NCBI RefSeq assembly: GCF_012910905.1 | Contig: NZ_WTVN01000039.1 | Location: 1-36,013, forward strand | DNA length: 36,013 nucleotides | Source of the DNA: Aromatoleum toluvorans | Lineage (GTDB): Bacteria > Pseudomonadota > Gammaproteobacteria > Burkholderiales > Rhodocyclaceae | Reading direction: 5' to 3' | Notes under the pieces: generated by a model | The model's input: the letters and a program-made list of their open reading frames with translations, nothing else | The model's database searches: none | Told to the model about the DNA's origin: nothing | Shown: positions 1 through 7,990 of the stretch, piece by piece | Position numbering within the stretch: the stretch's first letter is position 1 | Layout of the letters: every line of letters starts with the position of its first letter | Program-made: the position numbers and the translations under genes

Positions 1-2
1 GG

Positions 3-21
3 AGATGTGTATAAGGGACAG
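3..21 (+). other. Nextera/Tn5 mosaic-end adapter remnant
   Basis: These 19 bases match the Tn5 mosaic end used in Nextera libraries (AGATGTGTATAAGAGACAG) at 18 of 19 positions; the only difference is G for A at position 16. Read in frame with the first gene it gives the peptide MCIRDS, a well-known signature of untrimmed adapters in assemblies. The bases are therefore a library artefact, and genuine sequence starts at about position 22. The ATG at position 5 is not a real start codon. Confidence 0.93.
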
Positions 22-22
22 T

Positions 23-505
23 GAGGGGGCAGGCAGCGGGCGGGTCCGTATCGACGCGCTCCTCGGGCCCCTGATCGAGAGCTGGCGCAACCGTCCCGGG
101 CAGACGATCGAATACCGCCTGACTGTCGAACCCGGCAGTTGCGAGATTCCGCAAGGGCTGGCGCTGGCCTTGTACCGCATGACCCAGGAGGCGCTCACCA
201 ACGTCGCCCGCCATGCCGGCGCGAGGGCGGCCGCGGTCACCGTCAAGGCTCGCGCCGGAGTGGGCGTCGAGTGGTCGGTGTGCGACGACGGTATCGGCAT
301 CGCCAGTGACTGCCGCAGCGATGCGCTGCAGCAGGGCAACGGCCTGGCAGGCATCCGCGAGCGGGCGTGGGCGCATGGCGGCGAGCTGGAAATGGGCGCC
401 CGCGATCCGGCAGGCGTCCGCCCGGGCTTGTGTCTGGTCGCGCGCTTCCCCTGGCCGGATGCGGAATGTGCGGTGGGTACCACGGGCAACGCAACGACGG
501 CGTGA
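23..505 (+). CDS. Sensor histidine kinase, NarL/UhpB type, C-terminal fragment
   Basis: This is the C-terminal part (about 160 residues) of a cytoplasmic histidine kinase catalytic domain; the sensor and the phospho-acceptor His region are missing because the contig begins inside the gene. Visible motifs are the N box with QEALTNVARHAGA, the G1 box CDDGIGI and the G2 box GNGLAGIRERA, the HATPase_c pattern of the HisKA_3 (NarX/UhpB/DegS) family. It would phosphorylate the response regulator encoded 11 bases downstream, and the tight spacing indicates one operon. The stop is TGA at 503-505. The stimulus cannot be inferred because the input domain is absent. The first residues encoded before position 23 are adapter-derived and should be ignored. 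Confidence 0.88.
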   Translation, partial: EGAGSGRVRIDALLGPLIESWRNRPGQTIEYRLTVEPGSCEIPQGLALALYRMTQEALTNVARHAGARAAAVTVKARAGVGVEWSVCDDGIGIASDCRSDALQQGNGLAGIRERAWAHGGELEMGARDPAGVRPGLCLVARFPWPDAECAVGTTGNATTA

Positions 506-516
506 GGGGGAACGGA

Positions 517-1149
517 ATGAACGGCTTGCGCGTGGCAATTGCGGACGATCACGCCATCGTGCGCACGGGCTATCGGCGTCTGCTGGAGCTCGAACCGAAC
601 GTCAGTGTGGTGGCGGAATTCGGCGATTGCGAGACGGCCTATACCTGGCTGGGCGCCCATCCGGCCGACGTCCTCATTCTCGACCTGTCGATGCCCGGCC
701 GCGGCGGCCTCGAAACGTTGCGGCGCCTCAAGGCCAGGGTGCCGGCGCTGAAGATCCTGGTGTTCAGCATGCACGGCACTCCGGCAATGGTCAGCCAGGC
801 CATGCAGGCGGGCGCCGACGGCTACCTGACCAAGAGCAGCGCCCCCGACGCGCTGATCGCCGCGGTGCAGGAGGTCGCCGTCGGCGGTCGCCCGCTGTCG
901 GAAGACGCCGCGCGGGCCCTCGACGAGGCCGCCGGCGACCGCCAGGCCCCCCACCGGGTGTTGTCGCCGCGCGAGTTCCAGGTGTTCACGATGCTGGCGC
1001 AGGGGCTCGTGGTCGACGAAATCGCCGGGCAACTGCGCGTGAGCGCAAAGACCGTCGCCAACTACCAGACCGTCATCCGGCAGAAGACCGGGCTGAGCAA
1101 CGCATTGGAGATGTTTCGCAGCGCCCGCGCCCACGCCCTGCTGGAGTGA
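517..1149 (+). CDS. LuxR/NarL-family response regulator
   Basis: A 210-residue two-component response regulator. The receiver domain (about residues 4-120) has the acidic pair D10/D11, the phospho-acceptor D56 in LILDLSMP and a Lys in the YLTKSS loop. The C-terminal LuxR-type helix-turn-helix (about 147-200) starts LSPREFQVF and contains VSAKTVANYQ. It is a cytoplasmic DNA-binding regulator. I chose the ATG at 517 because the receiver begins immediately after it and a G-rich ribosome site (gaggggg) lies upstream; longer readings run back into the kinase gene. It follows the truncated kinase by 11 bases and is its probable partner. Targets are unknown. Confidence 0.9.
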   Translation: MNGLRVAIADDHAIVRTGYRRLLELEPNVSVVAEFGDCETAYTWLGAHPADVLILDLSMPGRGGLETLRRLKARVPALKILVFSMHGTPAMVSQAMQAGADGYLTKSSAPDALIAAVQEVAVGGRPLSEDAARALDEAAGDRQAPHRVLSPREFQVFTMLAQGLVVDEIAGQLRVSAKTVANYQTVIRQKTGLSNALEMFRSARAHALLE

Positions 1150-1152
1150 ATG

Positions 1153-1189
1153 CCGGCGGGCCGCAGGCGGCGCGGCCGCGAGCCGCCGG
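1153..1189 (+). terminator. GC-rich hairpin after response regulator
   Basis: Seven-base arms ccggcgg (1153-1159) and ccgccgg (1183-1189) enclose a very GC-rich interior that can itself pair. The hairpin starts four bases after the response-regulator stop. There is no T-run, so as a terminator it would be weak or Rho-assisted. In such GC-rich DNA a chance hairpin is possible. Confidence 0.3.
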
Positions 1190-1283
1190 GGCAGAAATTT
1201 CCCTGCTTCGCGGCACTCGACGCGCATCCCCGCGGTCAGAGCTTGCGAAGGCCGGGCGACGGCCGTTCATGGGGGCGAGGCAT

Positions 1284-2249
1284 ATGCGCAGTCCTGCGGC
1301 ATTACGGCTTCCTGCCTGCGCCATGACGCGGGCGCAGTTCCTGCGGCTCGCGGCGGCCGCCGCGGCGTCGCTGGCTATGGGCGGGCGGGGGCATGCGCAG
1401 GGGCAGGCCGGATCTTCGGGAGATGCGATGCTGACGCGACCGATTCCTTCGACGCAGGAGAGGCTGCCCGTGATCGGCCTGGGCACCTACGTCGGTTTCG
1501 ATGTCGAGCGCGACGCGGAACAGTATCGCAGGCTGCCCGAGGTGTTGCGGACCTTGTTCGAGGCGGGTGGGTCGGTGATCGATTCGTCGCCGATGTACGG
1601 GCGTGCGGAAGCGGTGACCGGGGAACTGCTGGCCGCGGGCGGGCTGCATGGCAAGGCCTTTGTCGCGACCAAGGTGTGGACGCGCGGGCGCGCCGAGGGC
1701 ATCCGGCAGATGCAGGAGTCGATGCGGCTGCTGAAGGTGGACAGCCTGGACCTGATGCAGGTGCACAACCTGGTCGACTGGCGCGTGCATCTGGCGACGC
1801 TGCGCGACTGGAAGGCGGCGGGCCGGGTCCGTTACATCGGCATCACGCATTACACCGACGGTGCCTACGGCGAGCTCGAAGCGGTGATGCGCGAGGCGCA
1901 GTTCGATTTCGTGCAGGTGAATTATTCGGTCGGCGAGCCCGAGGCCGAGCGGCGCATCCTGCCGCTGGCGGCCGACCGCGGCATGGCGGTGCTGATCAAC
2001 CGGCCGTTCGGCGGCGGCCGGGTGTTGCGGCGGCTGCGCGACCGGCCATTGCCGCCGTGGGCGGCGGAGATCGGTGCGACGAGCTGGGCGCAGGTGCTGC
2101 TGAAATTCGTGCTGAGCCATCCGGCGGTGACCTGCGCAATTCCGGGTACCGGGCGGCGCGAGCACATGGCGGACAACGTGCTCGCCGGCACCGGACGGAT
2201 TCCCGAACTGGCGTTCTGGAAACGCCATCTGGATTCGATCGGCGCCTGA
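1284..2249 (+). CDS. Aldo/keto reductase with Tat-like signal peptide
   Basis: A 321-residue aldo/keto reductase, a family that reduces carbonyls with NADPH on a TIM barrel. All four catalytic residues are visible: D100 and Y105 (IDSSPMYG), K130 (ATKVW) and H161 (MQVHN). The fold runs to NVLAGTGRIP near the end, so the domain is complete. The N-terminus is unusual for the family: TRAQFLRL followed by an alanine-rich hydrophobic stretch and GHAQ, which resembles a Tat signal with a weakened twin-arginine motif. The start at 1284 has gggggcgagg upstream; ATG 1269 and ATG 1323 are in-frame alternatives, the latter without a ribosome site. The next gene is also an oxidoreductase with a possible export signal. 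The substrate is unknown. Confidence 0.88.
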   Translation: MRSPAALRLPACAMTRAQFLRLAAAAAASLAMGGRGHAQGQAGSSGDAMLTRPIPSTQERLPVIGLGTYVGFDVERDAEQYRRLPEVLRTLFEAGGSVIDSSPMYGRAEAVTGELLAAGGLHGKAFVATKVWTRGRAEGIRQMQESMRLLKVDSLDLMQVHNLVDWRVHLATLRDWKAAGRVRYIGITHYTDGAYGELEAVMREAQFDFVQVNYSVGEPEAERRILPLAADRGMAVLINRPFGGGRVLRRLRDRPLPPWAAEIGATSWAQVLLKFVLSHPAVTCAIPGTGRREHMADNVLAGTGRIPELAFWKRHLDSIGA

Positions 2250-2304
2250 GCCTGCGGGCGGGCGCATCGGGCCGCAGGACCCGGATCATGATGCGGAGGC
2301 AAGG

Positions 2305-3084
2305 ATGATCGCGCAACCCCGGCTCCAATCTCGGCCCCACCTCCTGTTCCAGTCGCCGTTCGACCGCCGGCGCCGTGCGCTGCTGGTGGCCGCCGCGGCA
2401 GTCGCGGCACTCGGCGCGCTGCCCGGATGGGCCGTCGCGGCATCCGACGGCTTCAGGATCGGCATCATCGGCGCCGGCCGGATCGGCGGCACGCTCGCGG
2501 AGCTGTGGGCGAAGGCCGGTCACGAGTTGTTGATTTCCTCGCGCCACCCCGACGAGCTGAAGCCGCTCGCGGCGCGCCTGGGTACCAACGTTCGCGTGGG
2601 GACGCCCCGCGAGGCGGCGAGCTTCGGCGACGTCGTGCTGATCGCGGTGCCGTATGGGGCGCTGCCGCAGCTGGGGCGCGACTACGCGGGCCTGATGGCG
2701 GGCAAGGTCGTGCTGGAAACCGGCAATCCGCGCCCCGAGCGCGACGGCCCGATGGCGACGCCGGCACTGAACCGCGGCACCGGGCTGGCATCGGCCGAGT
2801 ACCTGCCGGGCGTGCGGCTGGTGCGGGCGTTCACATCGGTGCCGTATCTCGCGCTGCGCAGCGAGGCGCATCGCAGCGGCGAGCGCATCGGTGTGCCGCT
2901 GGCAGCGGACGACCGCGATGCGCTGGCGGTGGCGGCACGGCTGGTCGAGGATGCGGGCTTCGAGCCGGTGCCGGTGGGCGGGCTGGCGCGGGCCAGGGAC
3001 TTCGACGTCGGCTCGCCGGTGTTCGGCCGCGCGCTGACGGCGCGCGAGCTGCGGCAGGCGCTGGGCCTGGCGCCGAACCTGTGA
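2305..3084 (+). CDS. NADP-binding oxidoreductase, F420-dependent-reductase-like, with possible Tat signal
   Basis: A 259-residue protein. After an N-terminal extension, residues 51-230 form a Rossmann domain starting IGIIGAGRIGG (GxGxxG at 56-61), continuing with SSRHPDEL (a basic residue after strand 2, suggesting NADP) and VVLIAVPYGALP. This is the NADP oxidoreductase/coenzyme-F420-dependent fold also found in ferric and quinone reductase-like proteins. The first 47 residues contain DRRRRALL followed by a hydrophobic alanine stretch and WAVAAS, which looks like a Tat signal and would place a folded, cofactor-loaded enzyme in the periplasm. It lies 55 bases after the aldo/keto reductase and 26 bases before the MFS gene, so an operon is likely. 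The reaction is unknown. Confidence 0.78.
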   Translation: MIAQPRLQSRPHLLFQSPFDRRRRALLVAAAAVAALGALPGWAVAASDGFRIGIIGAGRIGGTLAELWAKAGHELLISSRHPDELKPLAARLGTNVRVGTPREAASFGDVVLIAVPYGALPQLGRDYAGLMAGKVVLETGNPRPERDGPMATPALNRGTGLASAEYLPGVRLVRAFTSVPYLALRSEAHRSGERIGVPLAADDRDALAVAARLVEDAGFEPVPVGGLARARDFDVGSPVFGRALTARELRQALGLAPNL

Positions 3085-3110
3085 TCGGCGCTGCCGGCGG
3101 CGGATAAGCG

Positions 3111-4373
3111 ATGTTCGCCGTACTCATCCGGCGGGTGGTCCCGGTTCGCGACGGCGAGACCCTGCCGCTGCTGCTCGCCACCGCCTACGGCTTCGCGATC
3201 CTGTATGCATACTATCTGCTGCGGCCCGTGCGCGACGAGATCGGCGCGGCTGACCGCGGCAACCTGCAGATCCTGTGGACGGCGGTGTTCCTGGTGATGC
3301 TGCTGGCGGTGCCGCTGTATTCGGCGGCCGTCGCCCGCTGGCCGCGGGCGGTGTTCGTGCCCCTGGCGAACCGCTTCTTCGCGGCCCACCTCGGCGCATT
3401 CTATGCCGCGCTCTACCTGCTGCCCGAGTCGGCACGGGCGTGGATAGACCGTGTGTTCTACGTGTGGGTGAGTGTCTTCGCGCTGTTCGTCGTCACGGTG
3501 TTCTGGGGCTTCGTCACGGACCTGTTCCACCACGAGCAGGGCAAGCGCCTGTTCGGCTTCATCGCGGTGGGGTCGTCGCTGGGCGGCATCGCCGGTTCGG
3601 CGACGACCGCGATGCTGGCGTCGCACGTGCCGGTGTTCCTGCTGTTGCTGATGGCGATCGTGCCGCTGGAGGCGGCCTCGTGGTGTGCACGCGGACTCGA
3701 CCGCCATGCGCAGCGCGACGCGGCGACGCTCGCGCGCGAACCCGAGGCGCGCATCGGCGGCAGCGCGTGGAGCGGCGTCGGGCTGGTGTTGCGCTCCGCC
3801 GTGCTGCGCCGCATCGCCCTCTGGCTGCTGCTGATGACGTTCGCGTCGACGATCCTGTACTACGTGCAGGCGCACATGCTGGGCGAGGCCTATACGGACC
3901 GGGCGGCGCGGCGGGTGTTCCTCGCCCGCGTGGACCTGGCGGTGAATGTGCTGACGATCCTGACGCAGGTATTCCTGACGGCGCTTGTCGTGCGTCGCCT
4001 GGGCGTGGGGCTGACGCTGGCCCTGCTGCCCGCGGTCGCGCTCGTCGGCTTCGTCGCGCTCGGCGCGGCACCGGCGCTGGCTGCGCTGGTCGTCGTGCGC
4101 GTGCTCTACGACAGCAGCCGCCATGCGCTGGCGAAGCCCGCGCGCGAGGTGTTGTTCACGCTGGTGAGCCGCGAGGAGCGTTACAAGGCGAAGGCCTTCC
4201 TCGACGCGGCGGTGTATCGCGGCGGGGACCTCGCGAGCGGCTGGATCTACGCGGGGCTCGCGGCGCTGGGCCTGTCGGCGGGCGCGATCGCGCTGGCGGC
4301 GGTGCCGGTCGCGGGCGGCTGGATCGTGATCGCGCGCCAGCTGGGGCGCTGGGAGGAGCACGATCGTGCCTGA
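3111..4373 (+). CDS. MFS transporter of the NTP/NDP-exchanger type
   Basis: A 420-residue inner-membrane protein with roughly eleven to twelve hydrophobic segments. Near the N-terminus it has YAYYLLRPVRDEIG, and further on FWGFVTDLFHHEQGKRLFGFIAVGSSLGG, both characteristic of major-facilitator proteins related to the ATP/ADP (NTP/NDP) translocases. In free-living bacteria members of this group are common and their substrates are not established, so nucleotide transport should not be assumed. The ATG at 3111 follows a G-rich stretch (ggcggataagcg). It is the third gene of an apparent three-gene run with two exported-looking oxidoreductases, which might hint at a shared substrate, but that link rests on position only. 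Confidence 0.8.
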   Translation: MFAVLIRRVVPVRDGETLPLLLATAYGFAILYAYYLLRPVRDEIGAADRGNLQILWTAVFLVMLLAVPLYSAAVARWPRAVFVPLANRFFAAHLGAFYAALYLLPESARAWIDRVFYVWVSVFALFVVTVFWGFVTDLFHHEQGKRLFGFIAVGSSLGGIAGSATTAMLASHVPVFLLLLMAIVPLEAASWCARGLDRHAQRDAATLAREPEARIGGSAWSGVGLVLRSAVLRRIALWLLLMTFASTILYYVQAHMLGEAYTDRAARRVFLARVDLAVNVLTILTQVFLTALVVRRLGVGLTLALLPAVALVGFVALGAAPALAALVVVRVLYDSSRHALAKPAREVLFTLVSREERYKAKAFLDAAVYRGGDLASGWIYAGLAALGLSAGAIALAAVPVAGGWIVIARQLGRWEEHDRA

Positions 4374-4415
4374 GCCGCGCCGCGGGGCGCAGTGCCGCTC
4401 ACCTTCAGACCTATT

Positions 4416-4432
4416 CGTGGTAAAATACCACG
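4416..4432. promoter_or_regulatory. Perfect 17-bp palindrome in AT-rich island
   Basis: The sequence cgtggtaaaataccacg has perfect 7-base arms around a 3-base centre. It sits in an AT-rich patch of the 188-base gap between the MFS gene and the diguanylate cyclase, 130 bases before the cyclase start. A second near-palindrome, tccgaatattttgga (4520-4534), lies closer to the start. The first dyad looks like an operator for a dimeric repressor or activator of the cyclase gene; the short loop and absent T-run argue against a terminator. No regulator can be assigned. Confidence 0.5.
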
Positions 4433-4561
4433 TAAATATTACAAGGCAGAGTTGGGCGTGCGGACGATCGATTCTCCGCACACGCGCCGACGCCCTGTCC
4501 CGAAGCAGGACTCCCCCCATCCGAATATTTTGGATACACCTCGTCATTTACGGATGATCGG

Positions 4562-7399
4562 ATGAAGCTGCCTGACTTTCGGTGGCGCAAGCTCAACACT
4601 CGAATCGCCCTCGTCACGCTGTGCATCTTCCTGGTCGGCATCTGGTCGCTGGCCTGGTACGCCAGCCATGTCCTGCACAGGGACATGCAACGCCTGGTCG
4701 GCGAGCAGCAGTTCTCGACGGCCACAATCCTGGCTGCGGGCGTCAACGAAGATCTCGCACACCGCCTGCACGCACTGGAGGTTGTCGCCGGGACGATGGC
4801 CGCGGCGTCCGCGCGGACCCCGTCCGAGCTGCAGATGCTGCTGGAACGGAATCCGGTCCTCCTGGATCTGTTCAACGGCGGTGTGATGGCCCTCGACGCC
4901 GATGGCACCGCGATCGCCGACATGCCGCGTTCGGTCGGGCGGATTGGCTTCAATTACATGGAACGGGATCACGTCGCCGCTGCGCTCCAGGAAGGCAGGG
5001 CCATGGTCGGCCGGCCGGTCATCGGCAAGAAGCTGTCGGTGCCCGTGTTGGGCATGGCCGCGCCGCTTCGCGACGCTCAGGGGAGGGTGGTTGGTGCCCT
5101 ATACGGCGTGACCAACCTGTCGACGTTGAATTTCATCGACAAGGTCGCCGGAAACGGCTACGGGCGCACCGGCGGTTATGTGCTTGTTGCGCCGCAGCAT
5201 CACCTCGTGCTCGCGGCGTCGGACAAGCGCCGCCTCATGGAGGTGCTGCCGGCCCGCGGCACCATCCCTGCGATCGACCGCTTTGCCGACGGCTACGAAG
5301 GATCCGCCATCTTCCAGAACCCCCCCGGCGTCGAGATCCTGGCCTCGGCGAAGGGCATTCCGCTGGTGGGCTGGTACGCGGCCGTTGCGCTGCCGATCGA
5401 AGAGGCGTTCGCGCCCATTCGCGAAGTGCAGCGGCGTGTGCTGCTTGCTGCGCTCCTGATCAGCCTGCTGGCCGCGGGGCTCACCTGGGTGTTCGTCAAG
5501 CGCCAGCTCGCGCCGGTGCTCGATACCGTCAAGTCCCTGGCCGCGTTTTCGGATTCGGAGCAGTTCTTGCACCCCCTGCCCATCGTTCGCGACGATGAAG
5601 TCGGGGAACTGATCGGTGGGTTCAACCGCCTGCTGGAGACGCTGTCGCAGCGCAAGCGCGCGTTGACGGAAAATGAGCAGAAGCTTTCCTTGATCCTCGA
5701 CAGCGTCGACGCCCGCATTTACATGAAGGACGCGGCGGGCGTGTATCTGTTTGCCAATCGCAAGGCGTGCGAACTGTTCGGCCTGGCCGAATCGGAAATC
5801 GTCGGGCATGGTGACGAGAAGTTCTTCGATGCCGAGACCGTGGCGCGGATTCGTATGGACGACGCGCAGGTTCTGGAGAAAGGGGACTCGGTCAGGACGG
5901 AGGAAACCCTCCGTCATCGCAAGGATGGCGGCACGTCGACCTACCTCACCTTCAAGCTCCCCCTGCGCGATGAAAGCGGTGCGATCTACGCACTGTGCGG
6001 TATCTCGACGGACATCACGGAGCGCAAGCAGGTCGAGGAGACTTTGCGCGAAAGCCGGGTATTCGTGCAGGGCGTACTGGACTCCGTGCCAAATCAGATC
6101 GCCGTTCTCGACGGTGAGGGGATGATCATCGCCGTCAATGAACCGTGGCGGCGATTTGCCCTCGAGAACGGGCTCGAGCCCGGGAAAGCCGCGCCCAACA
6201 CCGATATTGGAACGTCTTACCTGGCGATCTGCGGTACGAGTGGCAACGGCGCCACGGGCGGGGCCGCCGAAGGGATCCGCGCAGTGCTCGCAGGTCGACT
6301 GCCCAGCTTCAGTCTCGAATATCCCTGCCACGCCCCGCATGCGCAGCGCTGGTTCACGATGACCGTCAATCCGCTGGGGCCCGAGCGCCAGGGCGTGGTG
6401 GTCATGCACAGCGACATCACGGCCCGCAAACTGGCGGAGGACGGCTTGCGCCTTGCCGCCAGTGTTTTCACCCATGCCTATGAGGGGATCGCACTCACGA
6501 CTGCGACGGGTGAGATCATCGACGTGAACGAAGCCTTCTGCCGCATCACCGGCTACAGCCGGGAGGAGGTGCTCGGCGGAAACCCGCGGATACTGAAATC
6601 GGGGCAGCATGACGAGGCGTTCTACGCGGCGCTGTGGCAGCGGCTTGCCGAGAAAGGCCACTGGCAGGGGGAAATATGGAACCGCCGCAAGAGCGGGGAA
6701 ATCTATCCGGAACACAAGACCATCACTGTCGTGCGCGACGAGCATGGCCAGGTCCGGCATTACGTTGCGCTGGGCTCGGACATCACCGAGCGGAAGAACA
6801 TGGAAGAGCAGATCCGCCAGCTCGCTTTTTATGACGCGCTGACGAATCTGCCGAATCGCCGTCTGTTCCACGACCGCATGCGGCAGGCGCTTGCGGCCTG
6901 CCGGCGCACGGGCCGGCGGGCCGCCCTGCTGTTCATCGATCTGGACAATTTCAAGCCGCTGAACGACACCCACGGGCACGACGTGGGCGATCTGCTGCTG
7001 GTGGAAGTGGCCGGGCGACTGCAGAAATGCGTGCGCGAGATGGACACCGTGGCACGCTTTGGCGGCGACGAATTCGTGGTGATGCTCGGCGACCTTCAGG
7101 CCGATCACGTGGAGTCGCGCCGTCAGGCCGAGCGGGTGGCGCAGAAGATCCTGGCACGCGTTTCCGAGCCCTATGTGCTGACGGTCGAACACGCCGGCCA
7201 GCCCGCGCGCACCGTCAGGCACCACTGTTCGGCGAGCATCGGCGTGGCAATGTTCCTGGACACCGAGGGGAGCGAAGAACTCATCCTCAAGCGGGCGGAT
7301 GCCGCGATGTATCAGGCCAAGGAGGCCGGCCGTGGAGCCATCCGCGTGGTCGATTCCGGTGTCGGGGCGTCGCCGGTGGAACCGGAAGCACTCGACTGA
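4562..7399 (+). CDS. Membrane diguanylate cyclase: dCache-HAMP-PAS-PAS-PAS-GGDEF
   Basis: A 945-residue inner-membrane sensor predicted to make cyclic di-GMP from two GTP. Order: transmembrane helix about 14-34; periplasmic dCache-like sensor about 40-290; second helix about 293-312; HAMP to about 365; PAS domains at about 371-490, 496-622 and 632-745, each ending in a DIT-x-RK-type linker; GGDEF domain about 752-930. The active-site motif GGDEF (834-838) is intact and the product-inhibition I-site is present (R825-E-M-D828, five residues before GGDEF). There is no EAL domain. The start at 4562 has only a weak ribosome site but is the first ATG before the membrane helix. It is transcribed alone after a 188-base AT-rich gap containing a palindrome. 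The periplasmic ligand is unknown. Confidence 0.92.
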   Translation: MKLPDFRWRKLNTRIALVTLCIFLVGIWSLAWYASHVLHRDMQRLVGEQQFSTATILAAGVNEDLAHRLHALEVVAGTMAAASARTPSELQMLLERNPVLLDLFNGGVMALDADGTAIADMPRSVGRIGFNYMERDHVAAALQEGRAMVGRPVIGKKLSVPVLGMAAPLRDAQGRVVGALYGVTNLSTLNFIDKVAGNGYGRTGGYVLVAPQHHLVLAASDKRRLMEVLPARGTIPAIDRFADGYEGSAIFQNPPGVEILASAKGIPLVGWYAAVALPIEEAFAPIREVQRRVLLAALLISLLAAGLTWVFVKRQLAPVLDTVKSLAAFSDSEQFLHPLPIVRDDEVGELIGGFNRLLETLSQRKRALTENEQKLSLILDSVDARIYMKDAAGVYLFANRKACELFGLAESEIVGHGDEKFFDAETVARIRMDDAQVLEKGDSVRTEETLRHRKDGGTSTYLTFKLPLRDESGAIYALCGISTDITERKQVEETLRESRVFVQGVLDSVPNQIAVLDGEGMIIAVNEPWRRFALENGLEPGKAAPNTDIGTSYLAICGTSGNGATGGAAEGIRAVLAGRLPSFSLEYPCHAPHAQRWFTMTVNPLGPERQGVVVMHSDITARKLAEDGLRLAASVFTHAYEGIALTTATGEIIDVNEAFCRITGYSREEVLGGNPRILKSGQHDEAFYAALWQRLAEKGHWQGEIWNRRKSGEIYPEHKTITVVRDEHGQVRHYVALGSDITERKNMEEQIRQLAFYDALTNLPNRRLFHDRMRQALAACRRTGRRAALLFIDLDNFKPLNDTHGHDVGDLLLVEVAGRLQKCVREMDTVARFGGDEFVVMLGDLQADHVESRRQAERVAQKILARVSEPYVLTVEHAGQPARTVRHHCSASIGVAMFLDTEGSEELILKRADAAMYQAKEAGRGAIRVVDSGVGASPVEPEALD

Positions 7400-7430
7400 C
7401 CGTCAAGCGCGCGGTCCCGCCGCGGGGCGC

Positions 7431-7913
7431 TCAGAGCAGCGCTTCGATGTCGTTCGCGATGGACTGGGGCGACGTCATCGGGGCATAGCGTTCGACCTGC
7501 GTGCCGCTGCGATCGACGAGGAATTTCGTGAAGTTCCACTTGATCGCCTCGGTGCCGAGCACGCCCCTCGCGTGCGCCTTGAGCCAGGCGTACAGCGGAT
7601 GGGTGCCGTCGCCGTTGACGTCGATCTTCGCGAACATCGGGAAGGTGACGCCGTAGTTCTGCTCGCAGAACGCCGCGATCTCGGCGGCGTTGCCGGGTTC
7701 CTGCTCGCCGAACTGGTTGCACGGGAAGCCCAGCACGACCAGCCCGCGGTCGCGGTACTTCTCGTAGAGCTGTTCCAGCCCGGCATAGTGCGGGGTGAAG
7801 CCGCACTGGCTGGCGGTATTCACGATCAGCAGCACTTTTCCTGCGTATTCGCCCATCGTGGTGCGGCCGCCGGCAAGGCGCTCGACCGCGATGTCGCCCA
7901 ATTGCGTGTCCAT
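7431..7913 (-). CDS. Glutathione peroxidase family thiol peroxidase
   Basis: A 160-residue peroxidase reducing hydrogen or organic peroxides with a thiol donor, often thioredoxin in bacterial members. The catalytic tetrad is visible: C37 (NTASQCGFT, cysteine rather than selenocysteine), Q67 (GFPCNQFGEQEPG), W126 and N127 (WNFTKFLV). C83 in FCEQNYGV is at the usual resolving position. Length matches the family, and with no signal peptide it should be cytoplasmic. The ATG at 7913 is preceded on this strand by gcggaggga at good spacing; the longer reading to 7979 has an arginine-rich, uncharacteristic start. It ends 31 bases from the convergent cyclase gene and lies downstream of a GST on the same strand, suggesting a detoxification pair. 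Confidence 0.93.
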   Translation of the reverse strand: MDTQLGDIAVERLAGGRTTMGEYAGKVLLIVNTASQCGFTPHYAGLEQLYEKYRDRGLVVLGFPCNQFGEQEPGNAAEIAAFCEQNYGVTFPMFAKIDVNGDGTHPLYAWLKAHARGVLGTEAIKWNFTKFLVDRSGTQVERYAPMTSPQSIANDIEALL

Positions 7914-7990
7914 GTGCCTGTCCCTCCGCATCCTGCCTGCCGCATTGCGGCGATGCCCCCGGCCGGGCCGGGGGCGCAAGGGTCACGCCG

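Noticed and set aside
5-22. ATG start of the first frame (MCIRDS...)
   Set aside because: It is inside the adapter sequence, so it cannot be a biological start.
213-2249. Single 678-residue reading frame joining three regions
   Set aside because: Its first 357 residues are out of frame with the kinase and response regulator and look like arginine-rich shadow; only the aldo/keto reductase part from 1284 is real.
5099-7225. 708-residue minus-strand frame
   Set aside because: It is antisense to the diguanylate cyclase, has no recognisable domain, and is expected in GC-rich DNA.
7406-7431. Hairpin agcgc...gcgct between the cyclase and glutathione peroxidase genes
   Set aside because: The stem is short and bulged, with no T-run; it cannot be told from chance pairing at this base composition.
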